From Pseudo-nitzschia pungens (Eukaryota > Bacillariophyta > Bacillariophyceae > Bacillariales > Bacillariaceae): a stretch of DNA of 64,000 nucleotides. The position numbers were made by a program, and so were the translations under genes. The notes below the pieces were generated by a model. The model saw nothing but the letters and a program-made list of their open reading frames with translations, was not told where the DNA came from and did not search any database. The stretch is taken from assembly GCA_037355855.1 (NCBI GenBank), contig CM074759.1, positions 8,060,001-8,124,000 on the forward strand, in the 5' to 3' direction. This document shows, piece by piece, positions 53,335 to 64,000 of the stretch (the first letter of the stretch is position 1; every line of letters begins with the position of its first letter).

Positions 53335-53500
53335 ATGAAGATATTTCACCTCGATATTATGGTAATCTTACTTACCGTCGGGGTATGGTCATTGTGTACG
53401 ATTTGTACTATAACCAGATACCCAGCCCCTGCAGTTAGTTCACGAGCGAGCGAGTTAGCGAGCACATCGATTCAAATACAGGTGTCAGTAAAAGGTACGG
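53335..53500. repeat. Left copy of a ~160-bp direct repeat
   Basis: Nearly identical to 60272-60431, differing by a 6-bp indel near the start and a few substitutions. It runs from ATGAAGATATTTCACC to CAGTAAAAGGTACGG and includes the GAGCGAGCGAGTTAGCGAGC word. The copies lie in the same orientation, 6.9 kb apart. Confidence 0.9.
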
Positions 53501-53857
53501 TACCAGGTGAATATAGAGATTCGATCGAATTATGTTCTTGAACTCGTTACCTCGTATCTGTTGGAATATTCTACCCACCTGATTTGGTGATTCTTGACCT
53601 AGCCTTGGCAGTACCATACTCGATGATAAAAAAGTAAGTACTTATACATTAAAAGAGCTAATAATTAATAGATAAGAAATAGTATGAACTCAAAGGCATT
53701 GTGCCGCCAATGACCATAATAGATGAGAATCGAAAATGGTTCTCACAAACGAAAAACTCACGGATGAATTGCAAATAGAAAACAACACCACCACCACCAC
53801 CACCAGTGGGAAAAAGTAACTTCATCTCATCGCGAACGAGGGAATGAGACACATGCC

Positions 53858-56068
53858 TCACATCATTGCCAAGACAATCGAAAGCAACAGGGCACCCACA
53901 CAACTGACCATGGATGCGCCTGCACTCAGGCTTGCAACATTTTTGGTGTCAAGAACAATGGTGGTGGAAAAGGGACTGCTGGTCTTACTGTCCTCTTGGA
54001 GGAGACGCTGACGCATTGGGCCTGTGCTTGCTTGGTCTGTTTTGGTCAGAAACACCTTACCAGTGCACCGAACGGAAGTTCTCGTCTTGTCTACAAAGAA
54101 TCCTGCCGTGACAAGGCTCGTAAAGCCTTTAGCGTGGACTCCAGCAGGCTTTCCGTCCTTATCAAGGGCAGTTGACATATCATTCAACTCTTTGGTCAGA
54201 ACGTCTTGAACGACCGAACCACTGATCAGGGTTCGAGTTGTACCAGCACCATTGGAACACACTACCGACTCAAAACCTACGACAGAGTACCCATTGCTGA
54301 TGGCATTTGGATCCGGACGAACACAGACACCAAATTCATCACCCATCTTAAACTTGGTATCGGCGTTTCTGGAAGGGGCACACAAGAAACTCTCAACATT
54401 CACAGAGTTGGTGACGGTTCCAATCTGCTGTTCACCTTCACTGTCAAACGCAATGGTCACTATCTGAACAAAATCAGAAGAGAGATTTCCTTCCATTTTC
54501 ACAGTCAGCGTGAAGGACGTTTCAACAACAGAAACATACTTGGAGTCCTCATTGTCATAGTTGGTCTTTTTTGCCACTGTGGTACCTGCAACAGAGATCA
54601 TGCAAATTCATGGGAAAACAAGAAAGTTAGGTGAGAAAGCCGTGTCCTGTCGAGGTTGACAAGGTTGTCTCAAACTCTTGTTGCAGATTCAGTTCGAACT
54701 TACAGATCTTAATTTGGCCGGCATCTGAGTCGTAGGCTGGGGTGTTCACAAGGTTTGTGACGTCAATAACATATTGAGCTTTGTCTGCAAATCACAATAA
54801 AAGACAAAATGGAATTCCTTCCAGTGAGAAACAATATTGTGACAACATGTCTGACAAAGCAGAGAACAACAATAGCGAATTAACTTACACGTTGAAGTGC
54901 TGTCTTCAGCGTTGTCTTTGATTTTGGTGATAGTCGGAGTGGTCACAGAGTTCAGAGGAGTGCCTTGGGTGCAGGGAGCGCCGTCTGCTACATTGTGGAA
55001 CAGTTCCAGAGCGATGTGATCTTCATTTTTTGCTTTGAAGAAGGTTTCGATAGTGACTGGACTATCATTGTTCACTTTGGCATATTGGCCTTCCTCATTT
55101 TTGGCACGTTCAACCTTGTATATGCTGAAGGGCTTTGGAAGTGTTGCGAAGGTTGGGGTTGGGGTTGGGGTTGTTGCGAAACATTGATGAAAATCATTCT
55201 GACACCAAGTTGTGTCATCTGATGAAGGATCAATATTGGCAGGACATGCAGAGTTTTGAAACATGCTGGTAGTGTTTATCCCTGTAGGTACCTTTGCTGG
55301 CCATGTTCCCAAACATTGATTGAAGGCTTTTGCGCCAACAAACATTTTATCCATCGTTTCAACTATCGATACATCCCATTCGTTGACAGACTGGTTGAAG
55401 GCAGCTGCATTATAAAACATTCCATACATGTCTAAAACTTCAGACACATCCCATTCGTTGACAGGCTGGTTGAAGGCAGCAGCATTATAAAACATGCCCC
55501 TCATGTCAGTAACTTTAGACACATCCCATCTGTTGATAGTCTGGTTGAAGGTAGATGCACCCAAGAACATTCCATTCATGTCTAAAACTTGAGACACATT
55601 CCATTCGTTGACAGGCTGGTTGAAGGCAGCTGCAAAAATAAACGTTCCTGCCATGTTTCCAACGTTCGATACATCCCATTTGTTGACAGACTGGTTGAAG
55701 GCAACTGCACTGGAAAACATTCCTTCCATGTTAGTAACTTTCTTTACATTCCAGTCGTTGACAGGCTGGTTGAAGAAACTTGTGCCATGAAACATTTTAC
55801 TGACGTCAGTAACTTGAGACACATCCCATTCGTTGACAGGCTGGTTGAAGTCAAATGTATTAGAGATTGCAATAACACGAACCAAACGGATAGGCTGCGA
55901 GGCCTGCGTGTCGCAGAAGGCAACTGCAACCTGGATCCTGTCTCCAGGGACGGATCGAAGGCCGAAAGGCCTGTATGTCTTCTTGGCATCAAATCTGAAC
56001 GTTTGTGACGTTCCTTCGATGGCCGAAAGGCTTCTTGTATGATGGCCGAAAGGCTTGTATGTTTGCAA
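53858..56068 (-). CDS. BspA-like (DUF285) repeat surface protein, three exons
   Basis: Probable cell-surface protein of about 662 codons. Exons (minus): 56068-54889, 54784-54704 and 54585-53858; introns of 104 and 118 bp, both GTAAGT...CAG, phase 1. Exon 1 carries eight ~25-residue repeats of the form FNQPVNEWDVSxVTDMxGMF, the DUF285/BspA-type repeat first known from bacterial surface proteins and abundant in diatoms. A Pro-Thr stalk (TTPTPTPTFATLP) follows. Exons 2-3 encode an extracellular-type domain with several Cys, 'MRQRLLQEDS', and a C-terminal hydrophobic segment (VASLSAGASMVSCVGALLLSIVLAMM) fit for a membrane or GPI anchor. The 5' end is doubtful: the frame to 56068 has no ATG, and a signal-peptide-like 'MGFLLRILVVSEIFFAND' lies just upstream in another frame. 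A missing intron or a frameshift is likely. Confidence 0.75.
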
Positions 56069-56257
56069 TCATTTGCAAAAAATATCTCTGAAACTACCAA
56101 TATCCTCAACAAGAAGCCCATCTTTGCTCGTGACAGGAGCAATGTCATCGGTAGTGCCCAACGATTGTTCTAGTACGAGAAAGAAGACTGCCCTACGAGC
56201 CAGAAACCCTAAAGAATTGTCTCCCCTGAAGAACTGCCAAGATCGCGATCGCTTTTC

Positions 56258-58370
56258 ACTGAAAGAACAACGGGGACGAATATCTATATTTTGTCCTTAC
56301 ACTGAAAGCGCTCGATTGACTCAAGGAATCTATAGCCGATAACGTTCATCGATCACTGTATCTGTATTCCAGAACACTGGCAACAAAGTACTGTGTTCTT
56401 GCATTGAAAACACTTGACGAATTGATGTACTCGTGGATTGATGGATCCATCCAACAGATCGATGCCACCGAATCGATAGCAACCGGACCAACAAACGGAT
56501 CGATGCCAATGGATCAAGGAATCGATAGCAACCGGATCGATAGCAACGGGATTGATGACAAGAAATTCTAGATATGTGGATCCACAGCAGACGCTAGATG
56601 CAAAGCTCGTGATAGCAACGTATCAATAGTCTGCTTGATAGCAAAGCGAAGGGATTGTTATATTCCTGTCCTTACAACGATGCAGGATTGCTGTACGCCA
56701 GAACGGCGGATTAATAGCAACGGAATCGATAGCCAATAGCGCTCAAGAAACGGATTCATAGCAATGTGATTCGCAGCAGAAGCAAGACGCTACTAGACGC
56801 TTGACGCGATAGCAACGCGATTCGCAGCAGACGCTAGACGCGAGGATCTACAGCAGACACTAGACATGAGGATTCGCAGCAGACGCTAGACGCAGCATTT
56901 GTGCCAGATTGATTGATTGTCTTTCCCTGAAGAACAGCGGGGACAATGTGGTTTATGCCTGTCCTTGCAGCGAAAGCGCAGTAGCAGCAGCAGCAAGAGG
57001 ACAACGTCGATGCCCTGACAGGAGAGAAGCCTACAACACCTAGAAGAAGGATTGACTGGAGCAAGGGGACAAGCAAGGGGACAAGCGCAGCCTGGACGCA
57101 TGACAACGAAGGGAACAAGTGCAGCTTGGACCTACAGCGCATTGGCGTTAGACAGGGCGCATTGAACTGAAGATGATCCAACGTACGGGGCAATCTACAG
57201 AGCTCATGACATACTACATGGATAGGGGATCACGACATGGTAGATACAAGGACAGGGATACGACCAAAGACGCCCATCGGCAGGAGCATGCGCTCTCTTA
57301 TGGACCTGTATTTCAGGACGCCCAGCTGCCACAAGTACTACAATGTATTAAAGACCACTGCTGAAGAGTCAGTAGGCAGTGGATAGCGCGGGAGCACAGC
57401 AGGAGCTCAAGCTCGATTGCTAGATTGCTATAGCAATCAAACCAGAGCGACCTGCAATGAAGGGATTGCCGAAAGCCATCAAACTACAACACTAACAGAC
57501 CAAGGATTAACCGCTTCAGCCAGCGGGGACAGATTAGATAGTCTGTCTTCACGGTGAATGTCGACGTTAGTGCTGCAGTGCTGAGGCCTGAGGGGATTTG
57601 GCCTGTTATGACATTCCCTGCTATGGACCTGCGATGGACCCGCTACGACATGCTCTGTTGCGAGGGGACTCGGCCTGTTACGGTGTTCCCTGCTATGGAC
57701 ACAAGACCTGTAGGGATTTGGCCTGCTTATGGCATTCCCTTTTATGGACCTGCTACGCCAGTACAAGAACAGCACCGACAAAGACCAAGGATTCACCGCT
57801 TCAGTCAGCGGGGACAGATTAGACCTTTCCTGCCTTCACAGTGAATACCGACGTCGGTGTTGCAGTGCCGAGCCATGTTGGAACTCCTCCTGTTATGGAC
57901 CTGCTACGACATGCTCTGTTACGAGTGTAACAGAGCCAGTACATGAGCAGCGCGTTATGAGCACATGCGGATTGCAGGAAGCAATTGAATCCGAGCTCGG
58001 GGACCACAAGCAACATCAAGACAAGGAGCAAGCGTTCACCGCTTCAGTCAGCGGGAACAGATTAGACCATTCCTGCCTTCACAACGAATGCTGAGAATGC
58101 TGGAGTGCGCTCAGTCAAGCAGACCAATCTGCTGGAAGAAAGAAGGACGTGTCCGGTTACTACGAGTGTATCGGCGTTGCGCATAGTATCGCGAGTATGT
58201 TATGGGGACATGTTGCCCCTGTTACAAGCAAAGCATGTCCTAATCATGAGTACTGGCAACGCCAGCTAGTGAGAATCAACTGGAAGGCTAGTACGAGCAG
58301 TCACAAGACTAAAAGCATGTTGCGCCGCTTCTTACAGCGGGGACAGATTGGACTATTCCTGTCTTCTTGA
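56258..58370 (+). repeat. Six dispersed GGGGAC stem-loop units
   Basis: Units near 56267-56310, 56934-56980, 57521-57556, 57806-57845, 58047-58085 and 58335-58370 share the order CAGCGGGGACA, ~12-15 variable bases, then (C)TGTC(C)TTC/TTAC. In most the GGACA/GACAG arm pairs with the TGTCC/CTGTC arm: GGACGA with TTGTCC (56273-56295), GGACA with TGTCC (56941-56964), GACAGA with TCTGTC (57528-57547), GACAG with CTGTC (58342-58363). Paired changes on both arms suggest that the structure is kept. Confidence 0.55.
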
Positions 58371-59448
58371 TGAATCCAAGCAGCGCCGTATGACAATGCA
58401 GCCAGGAGGTATAGCGCTCCGCATGACGAGTGGCTATTAGGCAATTCATTGAAGACTCGCGGGGACAAAGACACGATGTTATCTGAGTCCGAGCCTTGCA
58501 ATAATTGGGCCTGCATGTACGGGGCTGCAGACCGTCCCAACAAGACAACAGCCTCTCATAAAGTGATGAGGCACATGGTGCTCCTATTCAGGGGACTGTA
58601 CTGTTACAAGCTGTCATGTTACGAGTGTAAGACAGAGTTACACGATGCAACGAATCAGTAAACGACTGTGAATGACGATTCGTTGAAGACTTGCACGAAT
58701 CAGTAAACGACTGCGAATGACGATTCGTTGAAGACTCTCAGGGATAGTGAATGTTATGACAAGATAAAGTGCTGCGAGGAAGCAGTGCTGATCCTCTGAT
58801 TATGGGGACACCAGCAACGACGACACGTCCTATTACAAGCGCAACAGCGTTGCGTGGAGCAGACGATTACGAACAAGCAGAAGGCATTGAAGTTGATGCA
58901 AGCCGTGCCTCGTGTACCTTGAATGACGGTGATTGCCACGAGTTGTTACTCTACGGATGACGCTGACGCTGATTGCCAGTTACACTACGGATTACGCTGA
59001 TGCTGATTGCCACAACTGATTGAATGTATTTCAGTTACTCTACAATTGACGCTGATTGCCACGAGTTGTTACTCTACGGATGACGCTACTAATTGCTACG
59101 GTCGATTGAACGAATCGATCCTAGACTGAGCCCAGTATTTAAACTGTGGCATCGAAACAGTATGTTTGCTGATACTATGAATACAGAACTGCTGTTCCGG
59201 GGACAACAAGCGATGATCAAACCGGTTGATCCCGTTACAGGAGCAGCGTGGTTTGAATCTATGAGCTCCGACTCAGGAGCTGCTCTACGAATCAGGAGCT
59301 GCCGTTCCGACGACTGTGCTACAGGAGCGGCGTGATTCGAATCTATACGATCCAAGAAGACAGGAGCAGTGTGATTCGGATTGACGACAACAACTCAACC
59401 GACCAACGAGAAGTGACAAGTGATCCCATGCAGACTATTGGAATAGTG

Positions 59449-59641
59449 CTGTTCCGGGGACTGCTTGCTCATGATTGAACGAACGAACGAATGAGTTGCA
59501 GTAGCAGCGCGTTTTTTGGACCTACAATGAGCAGCGTTTCATTTTGGATATACGATAATAATTGGAGAAGTGTTCCTATGAATGAACTGAGTGGAACAGG
59601 AGCAACAGTTATACTGTTCCGGGGACAGCTTGCTCACGATT
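59449..59641. repeat. CTGTTCCGGGGAC-CTTGCTCA unit, two close copies
   Basis: 59449-59476 and 59614-59641 read CTGTTCCGGGGAC, two or three variable bases, then CTTGCTCA(T/C)GATT. Partial copies occur near 59192 and 60137. They share GGGGAC with the stem-loop units upstream but not the second arm. Confidence 0.65.
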
Positions 59642-60271
59642 ATCATGATTGCGTCCGAAACAGGACGGCACGAGCTGTAAGAACGGCAGATAATGGACAG
59701 CTGGAACGACCTCTCAGCTGAGCCATGCAACCAAGACGAACAAGCTGTATGAAGACAGAAACCATTGAAAGGGACCGGTGTGGTCCAGATCAACTGAAAG
59801 AAATGATTTATAATAGGCTAATGGTCTTGGGATGTGCCAGGATAAGAATTTGGTGTGTGGGGCAAAAGGCCCTAACAACTGGGACAATCTGTCTTTGAAA
59901 GCATGAAGGGCAAAAGGTCTGAAGTGCTGGGACGAGACGTCCACAAACCCCTTTTTTTTACTATTAGCCGGGCCTCTGTTGTACGTTCGAAGAAACACGA
60001 TATTGAAGAAAGCTGCAATATTTGATGCAGTTTGCTCTATGACAAGCAGCGCGGATACAAGAAGGTGATCTATTATGATCCATGCAAGTACCAAGAAGTC
60101 TTTTTGATCACGACCGACGTGTGCCCTGGAGATCTTTATTCCGGGGACACGGACACAGACATGGACACGAGGCAAGAGTTGCTTTGGATTTGAATGATTG
60201 GTATCTTGTGTTACTGTGGTTCTACACGGAGCTATGTACATGTTTGCGTACTGGCATGAATCACGGGGACT

Positions 60272-60431
60272 ATGAAGATATTTCACCTCGATATTATGGT
60301 ACTTACCGTCAGGGTATGGTCATTGTGTACGATTTGTACTATAACCAGATACCCAGCCCCTGCAGTTAGTTCACGAGCGAGCGAGTTAGCGAGCGCATCG
60401 ATTCAAATACAGGTGTCAGTAAAAGGTATGG
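60272..60431. repeat. Right copy of the ~160-bp direct repeat
   Basis: Matches 53335-53500, lacking six bases (ATCTTA region). Its flanks differ from those of the left copy, so only this core is duplicated. Confidence 0.9.
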
Positions 60432-62759
60432 TCAGCACGTTGAATTAAGTACTGGACCTACGTACCCTGACCCTTTACCGACATACGAATCAGCGATACA
60501 CTTATTCGGAGCTCCATCCGAGCGCTCACTCTTTGGAATTTAGTCAGTTAAAAGCCTCTAAAAGAACACATCATGCCCGGCATCTTTATTGACTACTCCA
60601 ACACACCTCTAGAGTGGTAACTAGTGTACTCCTAGTGTATACAATGGCATCTGTATGATTGCTTTGTTACCACCTTCTTATCCTTTGCCAGTGCCTCCTC
60701 AAGCTATACTGTTGTTGTTGCTGCTCTCCCTGTTTTGCTGCTGACGAGCGAAATCATTACACCAGGCATGATAGGCGTCTTAATTTAAGGTGGAAAAGAA
60801 GACGAGTGAATAGCAGAGGGAGCTGAGCTAAAGCGCTCAGCTCTGTAGCGTGACAGTTTCGATATCGTATCACTTAGAACTGTACACCAGCGTTGTACAG
60901 GAGTGTACAGCTCTGTAGGTTCAGCACTGTAGTCTACAGGGTAGCATTCAGAGTAGCGTTTAGCATTTAGCGAGTGCTAGCTCAATTGTGCTAACTTGCT
61001 TGCGCTAGCTCGTATTAGTGCTAGTAGGTTGCTTAATAACTGTTTGGGTCAGGTGTCCAATTGTAGTACATATTGTACTCAATGACCCTACCCCAATGGT
61101 AGCATAGTATCTTAGCATAGCAGTATCTTAGTAGCATAGTATCTTAGCATACCAACTATCTCGTAGCATTTGCAACCTTAACCTTGTAGCTCTTAGCTAC
61201 ACTGTGGTAGTGCGGGTGCTAGTATACCCGGGGCCCGTACGAGTGGTACTACAAATCGTACACATGGACCCTGGTATCCTGGAGTAAGCACCCCATAGCA
61301 CCTTGTAATAAGCCTGTTGCTAAGCCTGTATGCTAAGCCAGTATGCTAAGCCTTTAGCACTCAGCTCTAGCACCTTGTAGATAGTTACTGGATGCTAACA
61401 CATGTAGTAGCCCCAGTACACTTCCCTACACAGGAACCTTAGCACAGTCCATAGCATCCATCTTGGATATCTTCATATACTACAAGCCATAACATGAGCA
61501 GCAATAACAGCAGTGCATGCTAATCACTCCAAAATAGAGTGCATCCACAATTACTAACACCAATCATGTAATAGCTCACAACACAGTTTGCGCATCACAG
61601 CAGGAGTACTGTAATCACTACTAATAGTATTCTATTGGACCCTCCTGGCTATGCATCACATACAAATGAACATGGCAATACTACTAGTACGAGAAAAAAC
61701 ATGATAACAGACAAGGAAGCACTAAATTGGTCTTGGTACTGAAATGGTTGATGATTCCTTTCATAATGCTATCCACCCCCCATTGCTTGAGAGCATTTCT
61801 CTTGTGACAATTTCCATGGATATAAATGAGTCATGGAAAAACATTCACCCAAATATTTTTATTGGGTGAACAGCTGATTGCTAGTATTACAAAATACTGA
61901 TACAGCAATCATTCAAACCCTCACAACCCTTCCACTTGTACAGCAGGAGGGGAATAGCAGGAGTCTCTTAACCCTTTTCCATCATTATCTTCAACAAGAA
62001 CTTGGTCCAGCATCACAACCATACATAGTACTAGTAATTCCTCTAGTACTACTAGAAGAAGAACAATATTACCTTCAATGATATTTCAAATCTCCTTGTA
62101 GCAGTAATTGCACTTGGTTGTTAGTAAGCAGATACAAGTACAACAGTGTGAGGATGAATGGTTGTACGCATCATTTTCAATGCAGTAATAATCTTACCAT
62201 ATTTTGTTTGAGACTGATTTTGTTCTTGTTCTTTCGAGAGAGAAATAACACTAACAGAAGGGACCTCGAGTACGATTAGGGGTAAGATTAATTGTGACAC
62301 ACCGGTACAACTCCGCCGATGATAATTTCTTCTTTCGAGATCTATTTTGCCGCGCCCAAGAACTCCATCGACCGCTTGGGAAGAAGGAATGGGTGAGAAT
62401 CAATCGACGGAAAACATTGGCCACAAAAAAAAACCGATGTACGACATGTACCGTCCGTAATCTTACCGACCGTGCTTGCCTGTAAATTTACCGGGTAATT
62501 ACCGTAACCTTACCTGGTAGGTAGAGGCATGTACCATCTACTACGAAGTACTTCGTACTACTAACTCGTACTTTAACCGAAAGCCGACAAGTGCTCGTTT
62601 TCTCAAAATACGAGTAACCTTAAGGTTACTTCGTACTAGTAACAAACATCGACACTGAACTATCTCCATAAACCACGAAAAGGTTATGCACCGAACCAAA
62701 GGTTCTCGGTAACAACAGCAACCAGAACAAAAAGCCATATAAAAAGATAAACGACCAAC
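60432..62759. other. Intergenic, repeat-derived
   Basis: 60525-60745 is the second copy of the dispersed repeat at 8740-8950. 60.9-61.4 kb is rich in TAGCATAGTATCTTAG and GCTAAGCC(T)GTAT words. A perfect hairpin with arms TTCACCCAA/TTGGGTGAA lies at 61844-61870. 62.2-62.75 kb has GTAACCTTA words and is the putative promoter of the FKBP gene. No gene seen. Confidence 0.5.
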
Positions 62760-64000
62760 ATGAGCGCAGACGAGAGTGAATACATCGACGTTTCCGTGGC
62801 CCAAGATGGTGGTGTGCTAAAAAAGATCTTGGAAGCGGCACCAGAAGGAGCCAGAGGTCCTCCGCCAAATGGAAACGAGGTCGAAGCCCACTACACCGGT
62901 GCGTCATCGTTCTATCTCCGAGACGAGTTCTTTTCATTGATGTTCTGTTTTCGATCCAATGGCTTCCGACTCGTCTCCGTCTTCGTCTTTTGTGTTCGAG
63001 AGTCTTTCTGACCTATAGTTTTTGTCGTCGTCCGCGTCCTGTTTCGTTCGTTTTTCCAACACAACCCAATGAAACGCGTGGCAACCAATCGACAACCATG
63101 GAACAACGACGGCATGCATTGGTATCGATCGAATATTCACAGGAACACTGGTTTCGGATGGGAGCAAATTCGATTCGAGCCGCGATCGGGGCAAACCCTT
63201 TAAATTCACGATTGGTCAGGGACAGGTGATCAAGGGATGGGACGAAGGATTTGCCAGCATGAAGGTCGGAGAAAAGGCCATGCTCAAGATCCGATACGAT
63301 TATGCCTACGGAGCATCCGGATCACCACCCACGATCCCGCCAAAAGCCGACCTGTTTTTCGACGTGGAACTCCTCGGATTCAAAGAAAAGCCAAAAGAGC
63401 GATGGCAAATGTCGGCGCTGGAACGAATTGCCGAGGCCGAGAAAATGAAAGCCACCGGGACGGAGTTTTTTAAGGAAAAGCGATTCGAAGAGGGAGCAGC
63501 CCAGTACGAGGAATCCGCACTCTTTGCCGTTGAGGAGGGGATATCCGGAAACGACATTCCGGAAGTCGAACGCCCGCTCTACGTTAGTTGTTTTGGAAAC
63601 GCCGCCATGTGTTACATCAAACTCAAGTCTTGGCCGGATGCGATCCGAACCTGCGACAAGGTCTTGGAGATCGATTCGGAAGCCAAGTCCAACATCAAGG
63701 CTCTCTACCGCAGGGGACTCGCCCGCATGCACCTCGGATTGTACAAGGAGGCAAAGGCCGATCTGATGGATGCCTACAAAATCGACAACAGCAACAAGGA
63801 AGTCCGGAAGGCCATCAAACAGCTCAAGGAGCAATCTCAAAAGGCCAAGGATAAGGAAAAGGCTGCCTTTGGCGGTATGTTTGGCCGCGTCGAGGGTGGA
63901 TTTTACAGCGACAAGAAGGGACCCCTCGTTCCCAACGCTAAGGGCGACAATCCGCACGTATACTTTGATGTTCGACACGGAGAACAAAATCTGGGACGGG
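62760..64000 (+). CDS. FKBP-TPR protein running into a cyclophilin-like domain (3' end cut)
   Basis: Peptidyl-prolyl isomerase, partial at the window end. Exons 62760-62898 and 63143 onward; the intron has GTGCGT...CAG ends, phase 1. The FKBP domain covers about residues 1-125, joining '[10 protein letters not shown]' to '[21 protein letters not shown]', '[27 protein letters not shown]' and '[27 protein letters not shown]'. About 135-290 form TPR helices ('[23 protein letters not shown]', '[33 protein letters not shown]', '[30 protein letters not shown]'), as in Hsp90-binding immunophilins. The last visible residues, '[16 protein letters not shown]', match the first strand of a cyclophilin (usually VFFDxxxGxxxxGR). 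That points to an FKBP-TPR-cyclophilin dual immunophilin, known from apicomplexans; only the first ~15 residues of the third domain are in view. Confidence 0.88.

Larger units (their letters stand above)
56069..60271. other. Repeat field, no gene seen
   Basis: A 4.2-kb stretch of degenerate repeats without a credible protein. 56.4-56.9 kb is rich in 'CGATAGCAAC' and 'CAGCAGACGCTAGACGC' words. 56.2-58.4 kb holds six copies of a GGGGAC stem-loop unit. 57.6-58.7 kb repeats 'TATGGACCTGCTACGACATGCTCTG'-like text. 58.6-59.1 kb repeats 'ACGAATCAGTAAACGACTG' and 'GACGCTGATTGCCA'. 59.2-59.7 kb repeats 'CTGTTCCGGGGAC'. Short frames arise but share no family signal. Confidence 0.6.

Noticed and set aside
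59714..60286. Minus-strand 190-aa ORF
   Set aside because: Falls inside the repeat field and overlaps the 160-bp direct repeat; no protein family signal.

Overview
This window is nuclear DNA of a stramenopile alga, most likely a diatom. The evidence is a bipartite plastid-import leader ending in an S-x-S-A/F-A-P site on a diaminopimelate decarboxylase, short GT-AG introns, several protein families I know from diatoms (a TPR-like repeat family, an 'FCSKET'/SGNH family, a BspA-like DUF285 surface protein, a Lys/Tyr/Pro-Thr-rich secreted protein), and a retroelement ORF of the diatom RNase H type. I cannot name the species.

Layout. 1-8.4 kb is a nest of mobile elements. A 5'-truncated, decayed non-LTR retroelement is flanked by a 23-bp target duplication. 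It was hit by a ~286-bp AT-rich insertion, which was then hit by a 5.0-kb Ty3/gypsy-type LTR element with near-identical LTRs. 8.4-27 kb is gene-poor. It holds one TPR-like gene (11.2-12.2 kb), a 1.95-kb foldback transposon with a 10-bp target duplication (13.3-15.2 kb), one small Lys-rich gene (15.9-16.4 kb, minus), and a 6.84-kb TA-flanked element with perfect 24-bp terminal inverted repeats (19.9-26.7 kb). That element has no visible transposase and is filled with satellites, including a 2.3-kb C-run minisatellite.

27-53 kb is the gene-rich part: cyanase, a three-exon silaffin-like secreted protein, a small hypothetical, an FAD amine oxidase, a frameshifted SGNH-esterase gene, a gamma-glutamyltransferase-family enzyme, plastid diaminopimelate decarboxylase, a 1327-aa FLVCR-like MFS transporter and tRNA-Gly(GCC). 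53-60 kb holds a BspA-like surface protein gene and a long repeat field with a recurrent GGGGAC stem-loop, bracketed by two ~160-bp direct repeats. The right edge (62.8 kb on) starts an FKBP-TPR protein that appears to run into a cyclophilin domain, cut by the window end.

Gene interplay. There are no operons; genes lie on both strands and are separated by 0.3-4 kb. Several touch nitrogen and amino-acid metabolism (cyanase releases ammonium, GGT handles gamma-glutamyl amides, DapDC makes lysine, the amine oxidase breaks down amines), but nothing shows that they are co-regulated. Intergenic DNA is rich in short words such as GGTAAGGTTACC and TACGAAGTA.
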